This document shows positions 27,268 through 40,909 of a stretch of 64,000 nucleotides of DNA, in pieces (positions within the stretch are counted from its first letter, which is position 1; every line of letters starts with the position of its first letter). Origin of the DNA: Variovorax sp. CF313 (lineage in GTDB: Bacteria > Pseudomonadota > Gammaproteobacteria > Burkholderiales > Burkholderiaceae_C); the NCBI RefSeq assembly GCF_000282635.1, contig NZ_AKIW01000002.1, positions 1 through 64,000 of the forward strand, written 5' to 3'. The translations under genes and the position numbers were made by a program. The notes beneath the pieces were generated by a model. That model was given only the letters and a program-made list of their open reading frames with translations, ran no database searches and was not told where the DNA came from.

Positions 27268-29799
27268 TCAGGCCATCGAGACGTCGGAGGCGGCTTCGCC
27301 GCGCTCTTCCACGCGGGCGGGGCGGATCTGGCCGCGCTCCTGCACGAAAACGATGTGCTCGTCCGGCTTCTCGCTGTTGACGAAGGAGCGGAAGCGCTGG
27401 CGCGTGACGGGGTCGTTCACCGCGGTCTTCCATTCGCACTGGTAGGTGTCGACCACGCGCTGCATCTGTGTTTCCAGCTCGTCGCCGAGGCCCAGCGTGT
27501 CCTGCAGCAGCACATCCTTGAGGTAGTCGAGGCCGCCCTCGAGGTTCTCGCGCCACGTGCTGGTGCGCTGCAGGCGGTCGGCCGTGCGCACGTAGAACAT
27601 CAGGAAGCGGTCGATCAGCCGGATCAGCTCGGCCTTGGTGAGGTCGCTCGCGAGCAGTTCGGCATGGCGCGGCTTCATGCCGCCGTTGCCGCACACGTAG
27701 AGGTTCCAGCCCTTGTCGGTCGCGATGATGCCGACGTCCTTGCCCTGCGCTTCCGCGCATTCGCGGGTGCAGCCCGACACGCCGAACTTGATCTTGTGCG
27801 GCGCGCGCAGGCCCTTGTAGCGGTTCTCCAGTTCCACGGCCAGGCCGACGCTGTCGTCTACGCCGTAGCGGCACCAGGTGGAGCCGACGCAGCTCTTCAC
27901 CGTGCGCAGCGACTTGCCGTAGGCATGGCCCGATTCGAAGCCGGCCGCGATCAATTCTTCCCAGATGGCGGGCAGCTGCTCGACGCGCGCACCGAACATG
28001 TCCACGCGCGCACCGCCTGTGATCTTGGTGTACAGGCCGTACTTCTTCGCCACCTGGCCCACCGCGATCAGCCCGTCGGGCGTGACCTCGCCGCCCGGCA
28101 TGCGCGGCACCACCGAGTAGGTGCCATCCTTCTGGATGTTGCCGAGGAAGTAGTCGTTGCTGTCCTGCAGGCTGGCCAGGTCCTTCTTCAGCACGAACTC
28201 GTTCCAGCACGAAGCGAAGATGCTCGCGGCCGTCGGCTTGCAGATGTCGCAGCCCAGGCCCTTGCCGTGCTTTGCCAGCAGGTCGGCGAAGCTGCGGATC
28301 TCGCCCACGCGGATCAGGTGGTAGAGCTCCTGGCGCGAGTAGGGGAAGTGCTCGCACAGGTGGTTGTTGACCGCCATGCCGCGCTTGGACATCTCCATCT
28401 TCATCACCTGCGTGACCAGCGGCACGCAGCCGCCGCAGGTGGCGCCGGCCTTGGTGCAGGCCTTCAGCTCGGCGACGGTGCACGCGCCCTCGCCCACGGC
28501 CTCGCAGATCCGGCCCTTGGTGACGCTGTTGCACGAGCAGATCTGCGCGGTGTCGGGCAGCGCATCGACGCCCAGGCCCGGCTTGGCCTTGCCGTCGCTC
28601 GACGGCAGGATCAGGAATTCAGGGTCGGCGGGCAGCGCGATGCCGTTGAGCGCCATCTGCAGCAGCGTGCCGTACTCGGCGGCATCGCCGACCAGCACCG
28701 CGCCCAGCAGCTGCTTGCCGTCCTCGCTGACGACGATCTTCTTGTAGATCTGCTTGCGCTCGTCGACGTACTGGTAGGCGCGCGACTTCGGCGTCTTGCC
28801 GTGCGCGTCGCCGATGCTTGCAACGTCCACGCCCATCAGCTTGAGCTTGGTGCTCATGTCGGCACCGGTGAAGGCGGCGTCGTCCTGGCCGGCGATGTGC
28901 CTGGCGGCCACGCGGGCCATGTCGTAGCCCGGTGCGACGAGGCCGAAGGTCTGCTCGTTCCACGACGCGCATTCGCCGATCGCGTAGATGTTGCGGTCGC
29001 TGGTGCGGCAGTGGCTGTCGACCGCCACGCCGCCGCGCGGGCCGACGGCCAGCACGCTCTGGCGCGCCAGTTCGTCGCGCGGACGGATGCCGGCGGAGAA
29101 CACGATCATGTCGGTTTCCAGGTGCGTGCCGTCGGCGAACACCATGCGGTGGCGGGCGGTCGCGCCGTCGGTGATCTCCACCGTGTTGCGGCCGGTGTGC
29201 ACGTGCAGGCCCATTGCCTCGATGCTGTTGCGCAGGGCGCGGCCGCCGCCTTCGTCGACCTGCACGGCCATCAGGCGCGGTGCGAACTCCACGACGTGGG
29301 TTTCGAGGCCCATGTCGCGCAGCGCCTTGGCGCATTCCAGGCCCAGCAGGCCGCCGCCGACGACCACGCCGCTCTTCGAGCGGGCGCCGCAGGCCTTCAT
29401 GGCCTCGAGGTCCTCGATGGTGCGGTAGACGAAGCAGTTCGGGCGGTCGCGGCCGGGCACGGCGGGCACGAAGGGGAAGGAGCCCGTCGCAAGCACCAGC
29501 TTGTCGTAGTGCACCACTTCGCCGTCGGCCGTGGTGACGGTGTTGTTGCGCCGCTCGATGGCTGCCGCCCGCGCGGCCAGGCGCAGCGTGAAGCCGCTGC
29601 GCTCGAAGAAGCCCGGCTCGACGAGCGACAGGTCTTCCGCCGTCTTGCCGGCGAAGAACTCGGACAGGTGAACCCGGTCGTACGCCGGGCGGGGCTCCTC
29701 GCACAGCACGGTGACTTGCGCGTTCGCGACACCGAGCTCGTGGAGTTGCTCGAGGAACTTGTGGCCGACCATGCCGTGGCCGATGACTGCGATCTTCAT
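27268..29799 (-). CDS. nirB: NADH-dependent nitrite reductase large subunit NirB
   Basis: The protein has 843 residues from the ATG at 29799 (MKIAVIGHGMVGHKF); the open frame continues far upstream but homologues start here. Domains in order: FAD/NAD(P)-binding oxidoreductase (GHGMVG, VVVGGGLLGLECAKAL, IYAIGECASW), a BFD-like [2Fe-2S] domain (CSCNSVTKGRIC and CTKAGATCGGC), and the sulfite/nitrite reductase domain with the sirohaem/4Fe-4S ligands CVGSTWCRYG, GCTRECAEAQ and VCGNGG. It reduces nitrite to ammonium with NADH. It leads a minus-strand operon nirB-nirD-transporter-kinase/phosphatase. The nitrate reductase itself is not in the window. Confidence 0.96.
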   Translation of the reverse strand: MKIAVIGHGMVGHKFLEQLHELGVANAQVTVLCEEPRPAYDRVHLSEFFAGKTAEDLSLVEPGFFERSGFTLRLAARAAAIERRNNTVTTADGEVVHYDKLVLATGSFPFVPAVPGRDRPNCFVYRTIEDLEAMKACGARSKSGVVVGGGLLGLECAKALRDMGLETHVVEFAPRLMAVQVDEGGGRALRNSIEAMGLHVHTGRNTVEITDGATARHRMVFADGTHLETDMIVFSAGIRPRDELARQSVLAVGPRGGVAVDSHCRTSDRNIYAIGECASWNEQTFGLVAPGYDMARVAARHIAGQDDAAFTGADMSTKLKLMGVDVASIGDAHGKTPKSRAYQYVDERKQIYKKIVVSEDGKQLLGAVLVGDAAEYGTLLQMALNGIALPADPEFLILPSSDGKAKPGLGVDALPDTAQICSCNSVTKGRICEAVGEGACTVAELKACTKAGATCGGCVPLVTQVMKMEMSKRGMAVNNHLCEHFPYSRQELYHLIRVGEIRSFADLLAKHGKGLGCDICKPTAASIFASCWNEFVLKKDLASLQDSNDYFLGNIQKDGTYSVVPRMPGGEVTPDGLIAVGQVAKKYGLYTKITGGARVDMFGARVEQLPAIWEELIAAGFESGHAYGKSLRTVKSCVGSTWCRYGVDDSVGLAVELENRYKGLRAPHKIKFGVSGCTRECAEAQGKDVGIIATDKGWNLYVCGNGGMKPRHAELLASDLTKAELIRLIDRFLMFYVRTADRLQRTSTWRENLEGGLDYLKDVLLQDTLGLGDELETQMQRVVDTYQCEWKTAVNDPVTRQRFRSFVNSEKPDEHIVFVQERGQIRPARVEERGEAASDVSMA

Positions 29800-30166
29800 T
29801 GGGGGTCCTGCACGCAGCCGGCCCTTGAAGGTGCAGCGCCGCGCTGTCGTGGCAGACAGCGGCAGCAGAGCCCCGCGACGGAACGGATGCGAAATTGGGT
29901 TGGAGCAGACGAGTTCGCGGCTTGTCGGCCGCCGGCTCGCTTGAACCCCGCCGTCGTTAGCGGAGGCACTGTGAATCGAGGGATAAGCAATATCCATGCC
30001 CGATCGTGCGGGTGCCGCGGCCGCCCTGGCCGGCCGGTTGCGCACCGAAACCGCCCCGGGCCCGGCACCGGACGCACGGGCGTCGTGCGCCTTGGCGCCG
30101 CGACGCTCTTCGCATTGGTGCACCCCGGGCGGCGGCGCAGGCTTTTCCGTATGCTCTGGGGCCTCG
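29800..30166. other. Divergent intergenic region between nirB and the YbaK-family gene
   Basis: About 366 bases without a convincing gene. It must hold the nirB promoter (minus strand) and that of the deacylase gene (plus strand). The only structure noted is the inverted repeat CGCTGTC / GACAGCG at 29842-29861 with a 6-base loop, in the nirB leader about 45 bases before its start. A less GC-rich stretch near 29980-30000 (GGGATAAGCAATATCC) could be promoter DNA. No NtrC or sigma-54 site could be assigned with confidence. Confidence 0.4.
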
Positions 30167-30682
30167 ATGAACCCAGAACCTGCTGAACCTGCCATGTGCG
30201 GCTCCGAACTCCATTCCCTTCCCGACGGTGTCCAGCGCGTCTCGCGCGTGCTCCAGGACGCCGGCCATCCGCATGCCCCGCGCATGCTCGACGACGCCTG
30301 CCGCACCGCGCAGCAGGCGGCCGACGCGCTCGGCATCTCGGTCGGCCAGATCGCCAAGAGCATCATCTTCCGCCGCAAGAGCGATGAGGCGGCGGTGCTG
30401 GTCATTACCTCGGGCGACAGGCGCGTCGACGAGAAGAAGGTCGATGCGCTGGTCGGCAAGACCGGCCGCGCCGACGCCGACTTCGTGAAGGCGCGCACCG
30501 GCTTCACCATCGGCGGCGTGTCGCCGGTCGGGCACGTGACCAAGCCCGTGGTGCTGATCGACCGCGAGCTGTTCCGCTTCGAGGAGATCTGGGCGGCCGC
30601 GGGCCATCCGCATGCGGTGTTCCAGCTGCGCCCGCACGACCTCGAGAAGCTCACCGGCGCGCCGGTGGCGGACGTGGTGTGA
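30167..30682 (+). CDS. YbaK/EbsC-family aminoacyl-tRNA deacylase
   Basis: The protein has 171 residues from the ATG at 30167, or 162 from 30194; neither has a strong ribosome site. The YbaK/ProX fold is clear: QIAKSIIFRRKSDEAAVLVITSGDRRVDEKKV with the catalytic-site lysine, then FTIGGVSPVGHVTK and the VLIDRELFRFEEIWAAAG segment. Members clear mischarged tRNA in trans, for example Cys-tRNAPro. An upstream extension to 29996 is rejected because it is low-complexity and unlike the family. It overlaps the DUF1289 gene by 4 bases (GTGA), starting a three-gene coupled cluster. Confidence 0.88.
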   Translation: MNPEPAEPAMCGSELHSLPDGVQRVSRVLQDAGHPHAPRMLDDACRTAQQAADALGISVGQIAKSIIFRRKSDEAAVLVITSGDRRVDEKKVDALVGKTGRADADFVKARTGFTIGGVSPVGHVTKPVVLIDRELFRFEEIWAAAGHPHAVFQLRPHDLEKLTGAPVADVV

Positions 30683-30936
30683 ACTTCGACGAGGCCGAGA
30701 CCTTGGCCGAGCGCGCCGTGGCCGTGCAGGCCATGGCCGACGACGTGCCCTCGCCGTGCTCTTCCGTGTGCCGCATGGACCGCCTGAGCGGCTTCTGCGA
30801 AGGGTGTTTGCGCACCATCCCGGAGATCGCTGGCTGGAGCCGGATGGAGGACGAAACGCGACGCCACGTGTGGCGCGCGATAGAGTTGCGGGCGCGGGCC
30901 GGCATCTGGCGCGCTTCAGGAGACAACGCCGCATGA
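30679..30936 (+). CDS. DUF1289-family cysteine-rich protein
   Basis: This small protein of 85 residues starts at a GTG (30679) sharing four bases with the preceding stop. The core motif PSPCSSVCRMDRLSGFCEGC has four cysteines in the spacing typical of DUF1289, probably a metal site; EIAGWSRM follows. Function is unknown for the family. It overlaps the next gene by 4 bases, so the three genes are translationally coupled. Confidence 0.85.
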   Translation: MNFDEAETLAERAVAVQAMADDVPSPCSSVCRMDRLSGFCEGCLRTIPEIAGWSRMEDETRRHVWRAIELRARAGIWRASGDNAA

Positions 30937-31577
30937 AGCACATCGACTTCTATCTCGACTTCATCTCGCCCTACGCGCACCTCGCGTTCGAGCACCTGCC
31001 GGAGGCGCTCGAAGGCCTGAGCTGCAGCGTGGCCTACAAGCCCGTGCTGCTGGGGGCGCTGCTCAAGCAGCACGGCCAGCTCGGGCCGGCGGAGATTCCG
31101 TCGAAGCGCAGCTGGACCTACCGCCACGTGCTCTGGCTGGGCCACACGAACGGCATCCGGATCGAGATGCCCGCCTCGCACCCTTACAACCCGCTGCCTC
31201 ACCTGCGGCTGGCAGTGTCGACGAGTGACGACGGCAGCATCAGCCGCTTCGTGGCCGAGACCATCTTCCGCCATGTGTGGCGCGGCGGCGAAGACGCGGG
31301 CGACGCCGCGCGCCTCGCCGCGCTCACCGCGCAGCTGGCGCCGAAGCGCGACGCGAACAGCGACGAGAGCAAGGCCCTCCTCAAGCGCAACACCGACGAG
31401 GCCCTGCAGCTCGGCGTGTTCGGCACGCCCGCCTATGTGGTCGACGGCCGCCTGTTCTGGGGCTTCGACGGCCTGCAGATGCTGCGCGCCTACCTGTCGG
31501 GCGACGCGTGGTTCGACGGCCCGCAATGGACCTCGGCGGACCAGCGCCCGTCCCTGCTGCGCAGCAGCAAAAACTGA
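30933..31577 (+). CDS. 2-hydroxychromene-2-carboxylate isomerase-like DsbA-family protein
   Basis: The protein has 214 residues, a kappa-class GST/DsbA fold without a CXXC pair. The N-terminus FYLDFISPYAHLAFEHLP carries the conserved Ser of the glutathione site. Other marks are LLGALLKQHGQ, SHPYNPLPHLRLAV and GVFGTPAYVVDGRLFWGFDGL. Characterised members isomerise hydroxychromene carboxylate in naphthalene breakdown, but there are no aromatic-ring genes here, so the true substrate is open. It overlaps DUF1289 by 4 bases. A weak hairpin (TGAAAC / GTTTCA, 31602-31624) follows the stop. Confidence 0.85.
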   Translation: MKHIDFYLDFISPYAHLAFEHLPEALEGLSCSVAYKPVLLGALLKQHGQLGPAEIPSKRSWTYRHVLWLGHTNGIRIEMPASHPYNPLPHLRLAVSTSDDGSISRFVAETIFRHVWRGGEDAGDAARLAALTAQLAPKRDANSDESKALLKRNTDEALQLGVFGTPAYVVDGRLFWGFDGLQMLRAYLSGDAWFDGPQWTSADQRPSLLRSSKN

Positions 31578-31747
31578 GTGACCCCCGGATTTCTTACAAC
31601 CTGAAACGCGCCCCGCGGGTTTCACCTTAAACCGTAAGCACCGGTTCAGTTTCGCGCAAGGCTCGGGTCAGTCGCGCCTCCAAGAATGCCTCACGGTCCC
31701 GAAACAGTCGGGCGCCGCATGAACGCACACACACAGGAGACGACGCA

Positions 31748-33442
31748 ATGGCAGCCACACTAGATTCACGGGGAGTGCCGCATCCGGCCCCCCGGCCCAT
31801 GTCCTCGGAGGAGAAGAAGGTCATCTTCGCCTCCTCGCTCGGCACCGTGTTCGAGTGGTACGACTTCTATCTCTACGGTTCGCTCGCCGCGATCATCGCG
31901 AAGCAGTTCTTCAGCGGCCTCGATGCGGGCGCCGCCTTCATCTTCGCGCTGCTGGCGTTCGCCGCGGGCTTCCTGGTGCGTCCGTTCGGTGCCATCGTGT
32001 TCGGCCGCCTGGGCGACATGATCGGGCGCAAGTACACCTTCCTGGTGACGATCCTGATCATGGGCCTGTCGACCTTCATCGTCGGCCTGCTGCCCAGCTA
32101 CGCGACCATCGGCGTCGCTGCGCCGGTGATCCTGATCGCGCTGCGCATGCTGCAGGGCCTCGCGCTCGGCGGCGAGTACGGCGGCGCCGCCACCTACGTG
32201 GCCGAGCACTCGCCGCACGGCAAGCGCGGCGCCTACACCTCGTGGATCCAGACCACCGCCACGCTCGGCCTGTTCCTGAGCCTGCTGGTGATCCTGGGCG
32301 TTCGCGAAGGCATGGGCGAAGCGGTGTTCAACGACTGGGGCTGGCGCATTCCGTTCCTGGTGTCGATCCTGCTGCTCGGCGTGTCGGTGTGGATCCGGCT
32401 CTCGCTGTCCGAGTCGCCGGCCTTCCAGAAGATGAAGGCCGAGGGCAAGACCTCGAAGGCGCCGCTGTCCGAATCCTTCGGCCAGTGGAAGAACCTCAAG
32501 ATCGTGATCCTGGCGCTGGTCGGCCTCACGGCAGGCCAGGCCGTGGTCTGGTATTCGGGCCAGTTCTATGCGCTGTTCTTCCTGACGGCACAGCTCAAGG
32601 TGGATGCGACCACGGCCAACCTGATGATCGCCGCCGCGCTGCTGATCGGCACGCCGTTCTTCGTGGTCTTCGGAACGCTGTCCGACAAGATCGGCCGCAA
32701 GCCGATCATCATGGCCGGCTGCCTGCTGGCCGTGGTCACCTACTTCCCGGTCTTCAAGATGCTGACCGAAGCCGCCAACCCCGACCTGGCCCGTGCACAG
32801 GCCACGGCCGGCGTCACGGTGACGGCCGACCCTGCGACCTGCTCGTTCCAGGGCAACCCGGTGGCCCGCGAGATCGACTTCAGGAGCTCGTGCGACATCG
32901 CCAAGCGCTACCTGGTGCAGAACTCGGTGAGCTATGAAAACGTGGCCGGCGCGCCGGGCTCGAAGGCCGTCGTGAAGATCGGCGACAAGTCGGTCGAGGC
33001 GCCCGTCGGCAACGTCGTGAACTCCAAGTTCGACGAGGGCTCCGCCAAGGAAATCGCCGCCTTCAAGAAGAGCGTGGCCGAAGACCTGAAGGTCGCGGGC
33101 TACCCGGCCAAGGCCGACCCCGCGAAGATGAACAAGGTACTGACGGTGCTGCTGCTGTTCTGGCTGGTGCTGCTGGTGACGATGGTCTACGGCCCGATCG
33201 CCGCGATGCTGGTGGAACTCTTCCCCACGCGCATCCGCTACACCTCGATGAGCCTGCCGTACCACATCGGCAACGGCTGGTTCGGCGGCCTGCTGCCAAC
33301 CACCGCCTTCGCCATCGTGGCCTCCACCGGCAACATGTACAACGGCCTCTGGTATCCGATCATCATCGCCGGCGTCACGCTGGTGGTGGGCACGCTCTTC
33401 ATCCGCGAAACGAAGAACGTGGACATCTACGCCAACGACTGA
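31748..33442 (+). CDS. MFS metabolite:H+ symporter with large periplasmic insertion
   Basis: The 564-residue carrier of the MHS subfamily has the marks GTVFEWYDFYLYGSLA, GRLGDMIGRKYTFL, RMLQGLALGGEYGGAATYVAEHSP and GWRIPFLVSILLLG. Twelve helices are expected. Between helix 9 (MAGCLLAVVTYFPVF) and helix 10 (VLTVLLLFWLVLLVTM) lie about 115 extra residues (about 343-458), predicted periplasmic, with two cysteines (ADPATCSFQ and RSSCDIAK) that could form a disulfide. Ordinary MHS carriers have a short loop there and total about 430-450 residues. Substrate unknown, probably an organic acid. A strong AGGAG site precedes the ATG and an intrinsic terminator follows. Confidence 0.92.
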   Translation: MAATLDSRGVPHPAPRPMSSEEKKVIFASSLGTVFEWYDFYLYGSLAAIIAKQFFSGLDAGAAFIFALLAFAAGFLVRPFGAIVFGRLGDMIGRKYTFLVTILIMGLSTFIVGLLPSYATIGVAAPVILIALRMLQGLALGGEYGGAATYVAEHSPHGKRGAYTSWIQTTATLGLFLSLLVILGVREGMGEAVFNDWGWRIPFLVSILLLGVSVWIRLSLSESPAFQKMKAEGKTSKAPLSESFGQWKNLKIVILALVGLTAGQAVVWYSGQFYALFFLTAQLKVDATTANLMIAAALLIGTPFFVVFGTLSDKIGRKPIIMAGCLLAVVTYFPVFKMLTEAANPDLARAQATAGVTVTADPATCSFQGNPVAREIDFRSSCDIAKRYLVQNSVSYENVAGAPGSKAVVKIGDKSVEAPVGNVVNSKFDEGSAKEIAAFKKSVAEDLKVAGYPAKADPAKMNKVLTVLLLFWLVLLVTMVYGPIAAMLVELFPTRIRYTSMSLPYHIGNGWFGGLLPTTAFAIVASTGNMYNGLWYPIIIAGVTLVVGTLFIRETKNVDIYAND

Positions 33443-33486
33443 TCGCTGCTCGCGCAGAGGAGGGCGCCATCCGCCCTCCGTTCAAC

Positions 33487-33524
33487 AAAGAGGCTTCATG
33501 CCAACCGCATGAAGCCTTTTTCTT
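33487..33524 (+). terminator. Intrinsic terminator after the MFS gene
   Basis: AGGCTTCATG (33491-33500) pairs exactly with CATGAAGCCT (33508-33517) around CCAACCG and is followed by TTTTCTT. This is the clearest rho-independent terminator in the window. A second GGAGGGCG / CGCCCTCC-type hairpin precedes it at about 33461-33479. Confidence 0.9.
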
Positions 33525-33561
33525 GAGCCCCTTGAATCAACCTCGTCAGGAGACAGCACCC

Positions 33562-33708
33562 ATGTGGAAACTCGCCGTCGGCTTCATCGTCTTTGCCGCC
33601 ATCGCTCTGTTCGTGATTTCCAAGGCCGGCGACAAGGTCGACATGTCGGGCGAGAAGCATGGCGCCGACGCAGCGCACGAAACGGCGCCCGCCGCCGCGC
33701 CGAAGTAG
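33562..33708 (+). CDS. Small single-pass membrane peptide, 48 residues
   Basis: An ATG at 33562 preceded by AGGAGACAGC opens a 48-codon frame. Residues 2-22 (WKLAVGFIVFAAIALFVIS) form one membrane helix, followed by a short charged and Ala/Pro-rich tail (KAGDKVDMSGEKHG...). The start is after the MFS terminator, so it has its own promoter. I do not recognise the family. Good ribosome site, helix and codon use support a real gene. Confidence 0.7.
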   Translation: MWKLAVGFIVFAAIALFVISKAGDKVDMSGEKHGADAAHETAPAAAPK

Positions 33709-33726
33709 GAAGGCGCCGCGCAGCGG

Positions 33727-34842
33727 TCAGCGCTTGAACTTGCCGTCGCTGATGATCGACAGGTCCGCGAAATCGATGCCGCTGTGATCCTGCGGCGAGT
33801 AGCTCACCTCGAGCCCGCCGCCCAGGTCGTAGCCCCGCAGGCTGTCGAGCGCCGCCACGATCCTTGCGCGTGTGGGCTTGGGGCCCGCGCGGCGCAGCGC
33901 CTCCACCAGCACCTTGGCCGAGGCGAAGCCTTCGAGCGTGGCCGGCGACAGTTCGGCCTGGCCCTTGGCCTGCGCGAGGGCCAGGGCTTCCTTCACCATC
34001 GGCTGGCCGAGCGAGCGCTCGTTCGGGAACACCTGCGTCACGATCACGCCGCGGCTCGCGTCGCCCAGCTGCTTGATGAAGCCCGACGAAGCGTTGTTCG
34101 ACAGCGTGACCACCTGCGCCGCGGAGCCCGCGGCGCGCAGCGCCTTGATGCCGTCCACCACGGCGACGCCCGAGCCGATCCACACCACGGCCTGTGCATC
34201 GGCATCCTTGATGGCCGGCACGATGGTTTTGTAGTCGGGCTTCTCGCGGTCGGCCGGAATGGTCACGACCGGCTTGGCCTTGCCCTTGGTGAAGCCGGTC
34301 ATCGCACCCTCGAGCGCGTCCGCGCCGAACGAGTCGGTCACATGCACCACCGCAATGCGCGTGAGGCCGATGGTCAGCAGGTGCTGCACCGCCTTCTCGG
34401 CCTCGCGCTGGTAGGTGGCGCGCACGTTGAACACGTGCTTCTGCAGCGGCTTGTGCAGCACCATCGCGCCCGTCGAGGGGCCGATGAGCGCCACGTCGTA
34501 CTTGTCGAGCCACGGGATGATGGCCTGCGAGTGCGGCGTGCCGCGGCTCATGAAGAGCGCCAGCACCTTCTTGTCCTCGATCAGCACGCGGGCGTTCTCA
34601 CTGGCGCGCTTGACGTCGAAAGCGTCGTCCATGCGGATCATCTCGATCTTCTCGCCGTGGATGCCCCCCTGGGCATTGGCCGCATCGATCACCAGCTGGG
34701 CGCCGCCGATGGTCTCGTTCACGCCCGCGGCCACCGAGCCGGTCATTCCGGCGGTCTGGCCGATCAGGATCTGCGCCGGAGCGCCGGCCGCCGACAGTGC
34801 CAGCAGCGCGGCGGCACACAGCGTGCGCGTCATCTTCTTCAT
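33727..34842 (-). CDS. Branched-chain amino acid-type ABC transporter substrate-binding protein
   Basis: The protein has 371 residues from the ATG at 34842 (MKKMTRTLCAAALL), with a Sec signal cut near APAQ. The mature part resembles LivJ/LivK-type periplasmic binding proteins: LIGQTAGMTGSVAAGVNETIGG, IEMIRMDDAFDVKRASENARVLI, ALFMSRGTPHSQAIIPWLDKY, YQREAEKAVQHLL and SNNASSGFIKQLG. Ligand is unknown; the family binds amino acids, amides and aromatic acids. No permease or ATPase genes lie beside it, so it is an orphan binding protein. The AAATTTCTCCTC before the start holds a GAGGAG ribosome site on the minus strand. Confidence 0.9.
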   Translation of the reverse strand: MKKMTRTLCAAALLALSAAGAPAQILIGQTAGMTGSVAAGVNETIGGAQLVIDAANAQGGIHGEKIEMIRMDDAFDVKRASENARVLIEDKKVLALFMSRGTPHSQAIIPWLDKYDVALIGPSTGAMVLHKPLQKHVFNVRATYQREAEKAVQHLLTIGLTRIAVVHVTDSFGADALEGAMTGFTKGKAKPVVTIPADREKPDYKTIVPAIKDADAQAVVWIGSGVAVVDGIKALRAAGSAAQVVTLSNNASSGFIKQLGDASRGVIVTQVFPNERSLGQPMVKEALALAQAKGQAELSPATLEGFASAKVLVEALRRAGPKPTRARIVAALDSLRGYDLGGGLEVSYSPQDHSGIDFADLSIISDGKFKR

Positions 34843-35020
34843 GGAAATTTCTCCTCTCGACAAGCTCGGAAGCAATCGAAAACAAATGTGCTATTTGTTT
34901 CTAAAAGTATCTTCAACTCCATCCGGACAAACCCCTGCGAAGCCACCGACCTTGTGAAGTACTGCACGAACCCGTCATGAGCCACTCCCTAGAATGTTTG
35001 CCCCACCCCCCAAGGCACTC

Positions 35021-40870
<5,850 letters not shown>

Positions 40871-40876
40871 CGGGCA

Positions 40877-40905
40877 GGGCGGGGCGCTGTCCCCGCCCTT
40901 CCTCG
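40877..40905. terminator. Hairpin between convergent uvrA and gabD
   Basis: GGGCGGGG (40877-40884) pairs with CCCCGCCC (40891-40898) around CGCTGT, followed by TTCCTCGTTTCC. It occupies the 39-bp gap between the two convergent genes and could stop transcription from uvrA; the reverse direction lacks a T-run. Confidence 0.6.
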
Positions 40906-40909
40906 TTTC

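Noticed and set aside
29842..29861. ANTAR-type antiterminator hairpin
   Set aside because: Only one hairpin is visible and its loop (TGCCAC on the nirB strand) does not have the A1/G4 bases known for ANTAR targets; kept only as a low-interest observation.
27355..30186. A 943-codon plus-strand open frame opposite nirB
   Set aside because: Its translation is Val/Leu/Ala/Arg/His-biased with no domain and mirrors the nirB codons; it is an antisense shadow of GC-rich coding DNA.
30933..31577. Naphthalene-pathway isomerase nahD
   Set aside because: The family matches but no ring-cleavage genes are nearby, so the symbol is not supported.
34994..35020. uvrA start at the ATG at 34994
   Set aside because: No ribosome site precedes it and the extra nine residues are not typical; the ATG at 35021 has AAGG at proper distance.
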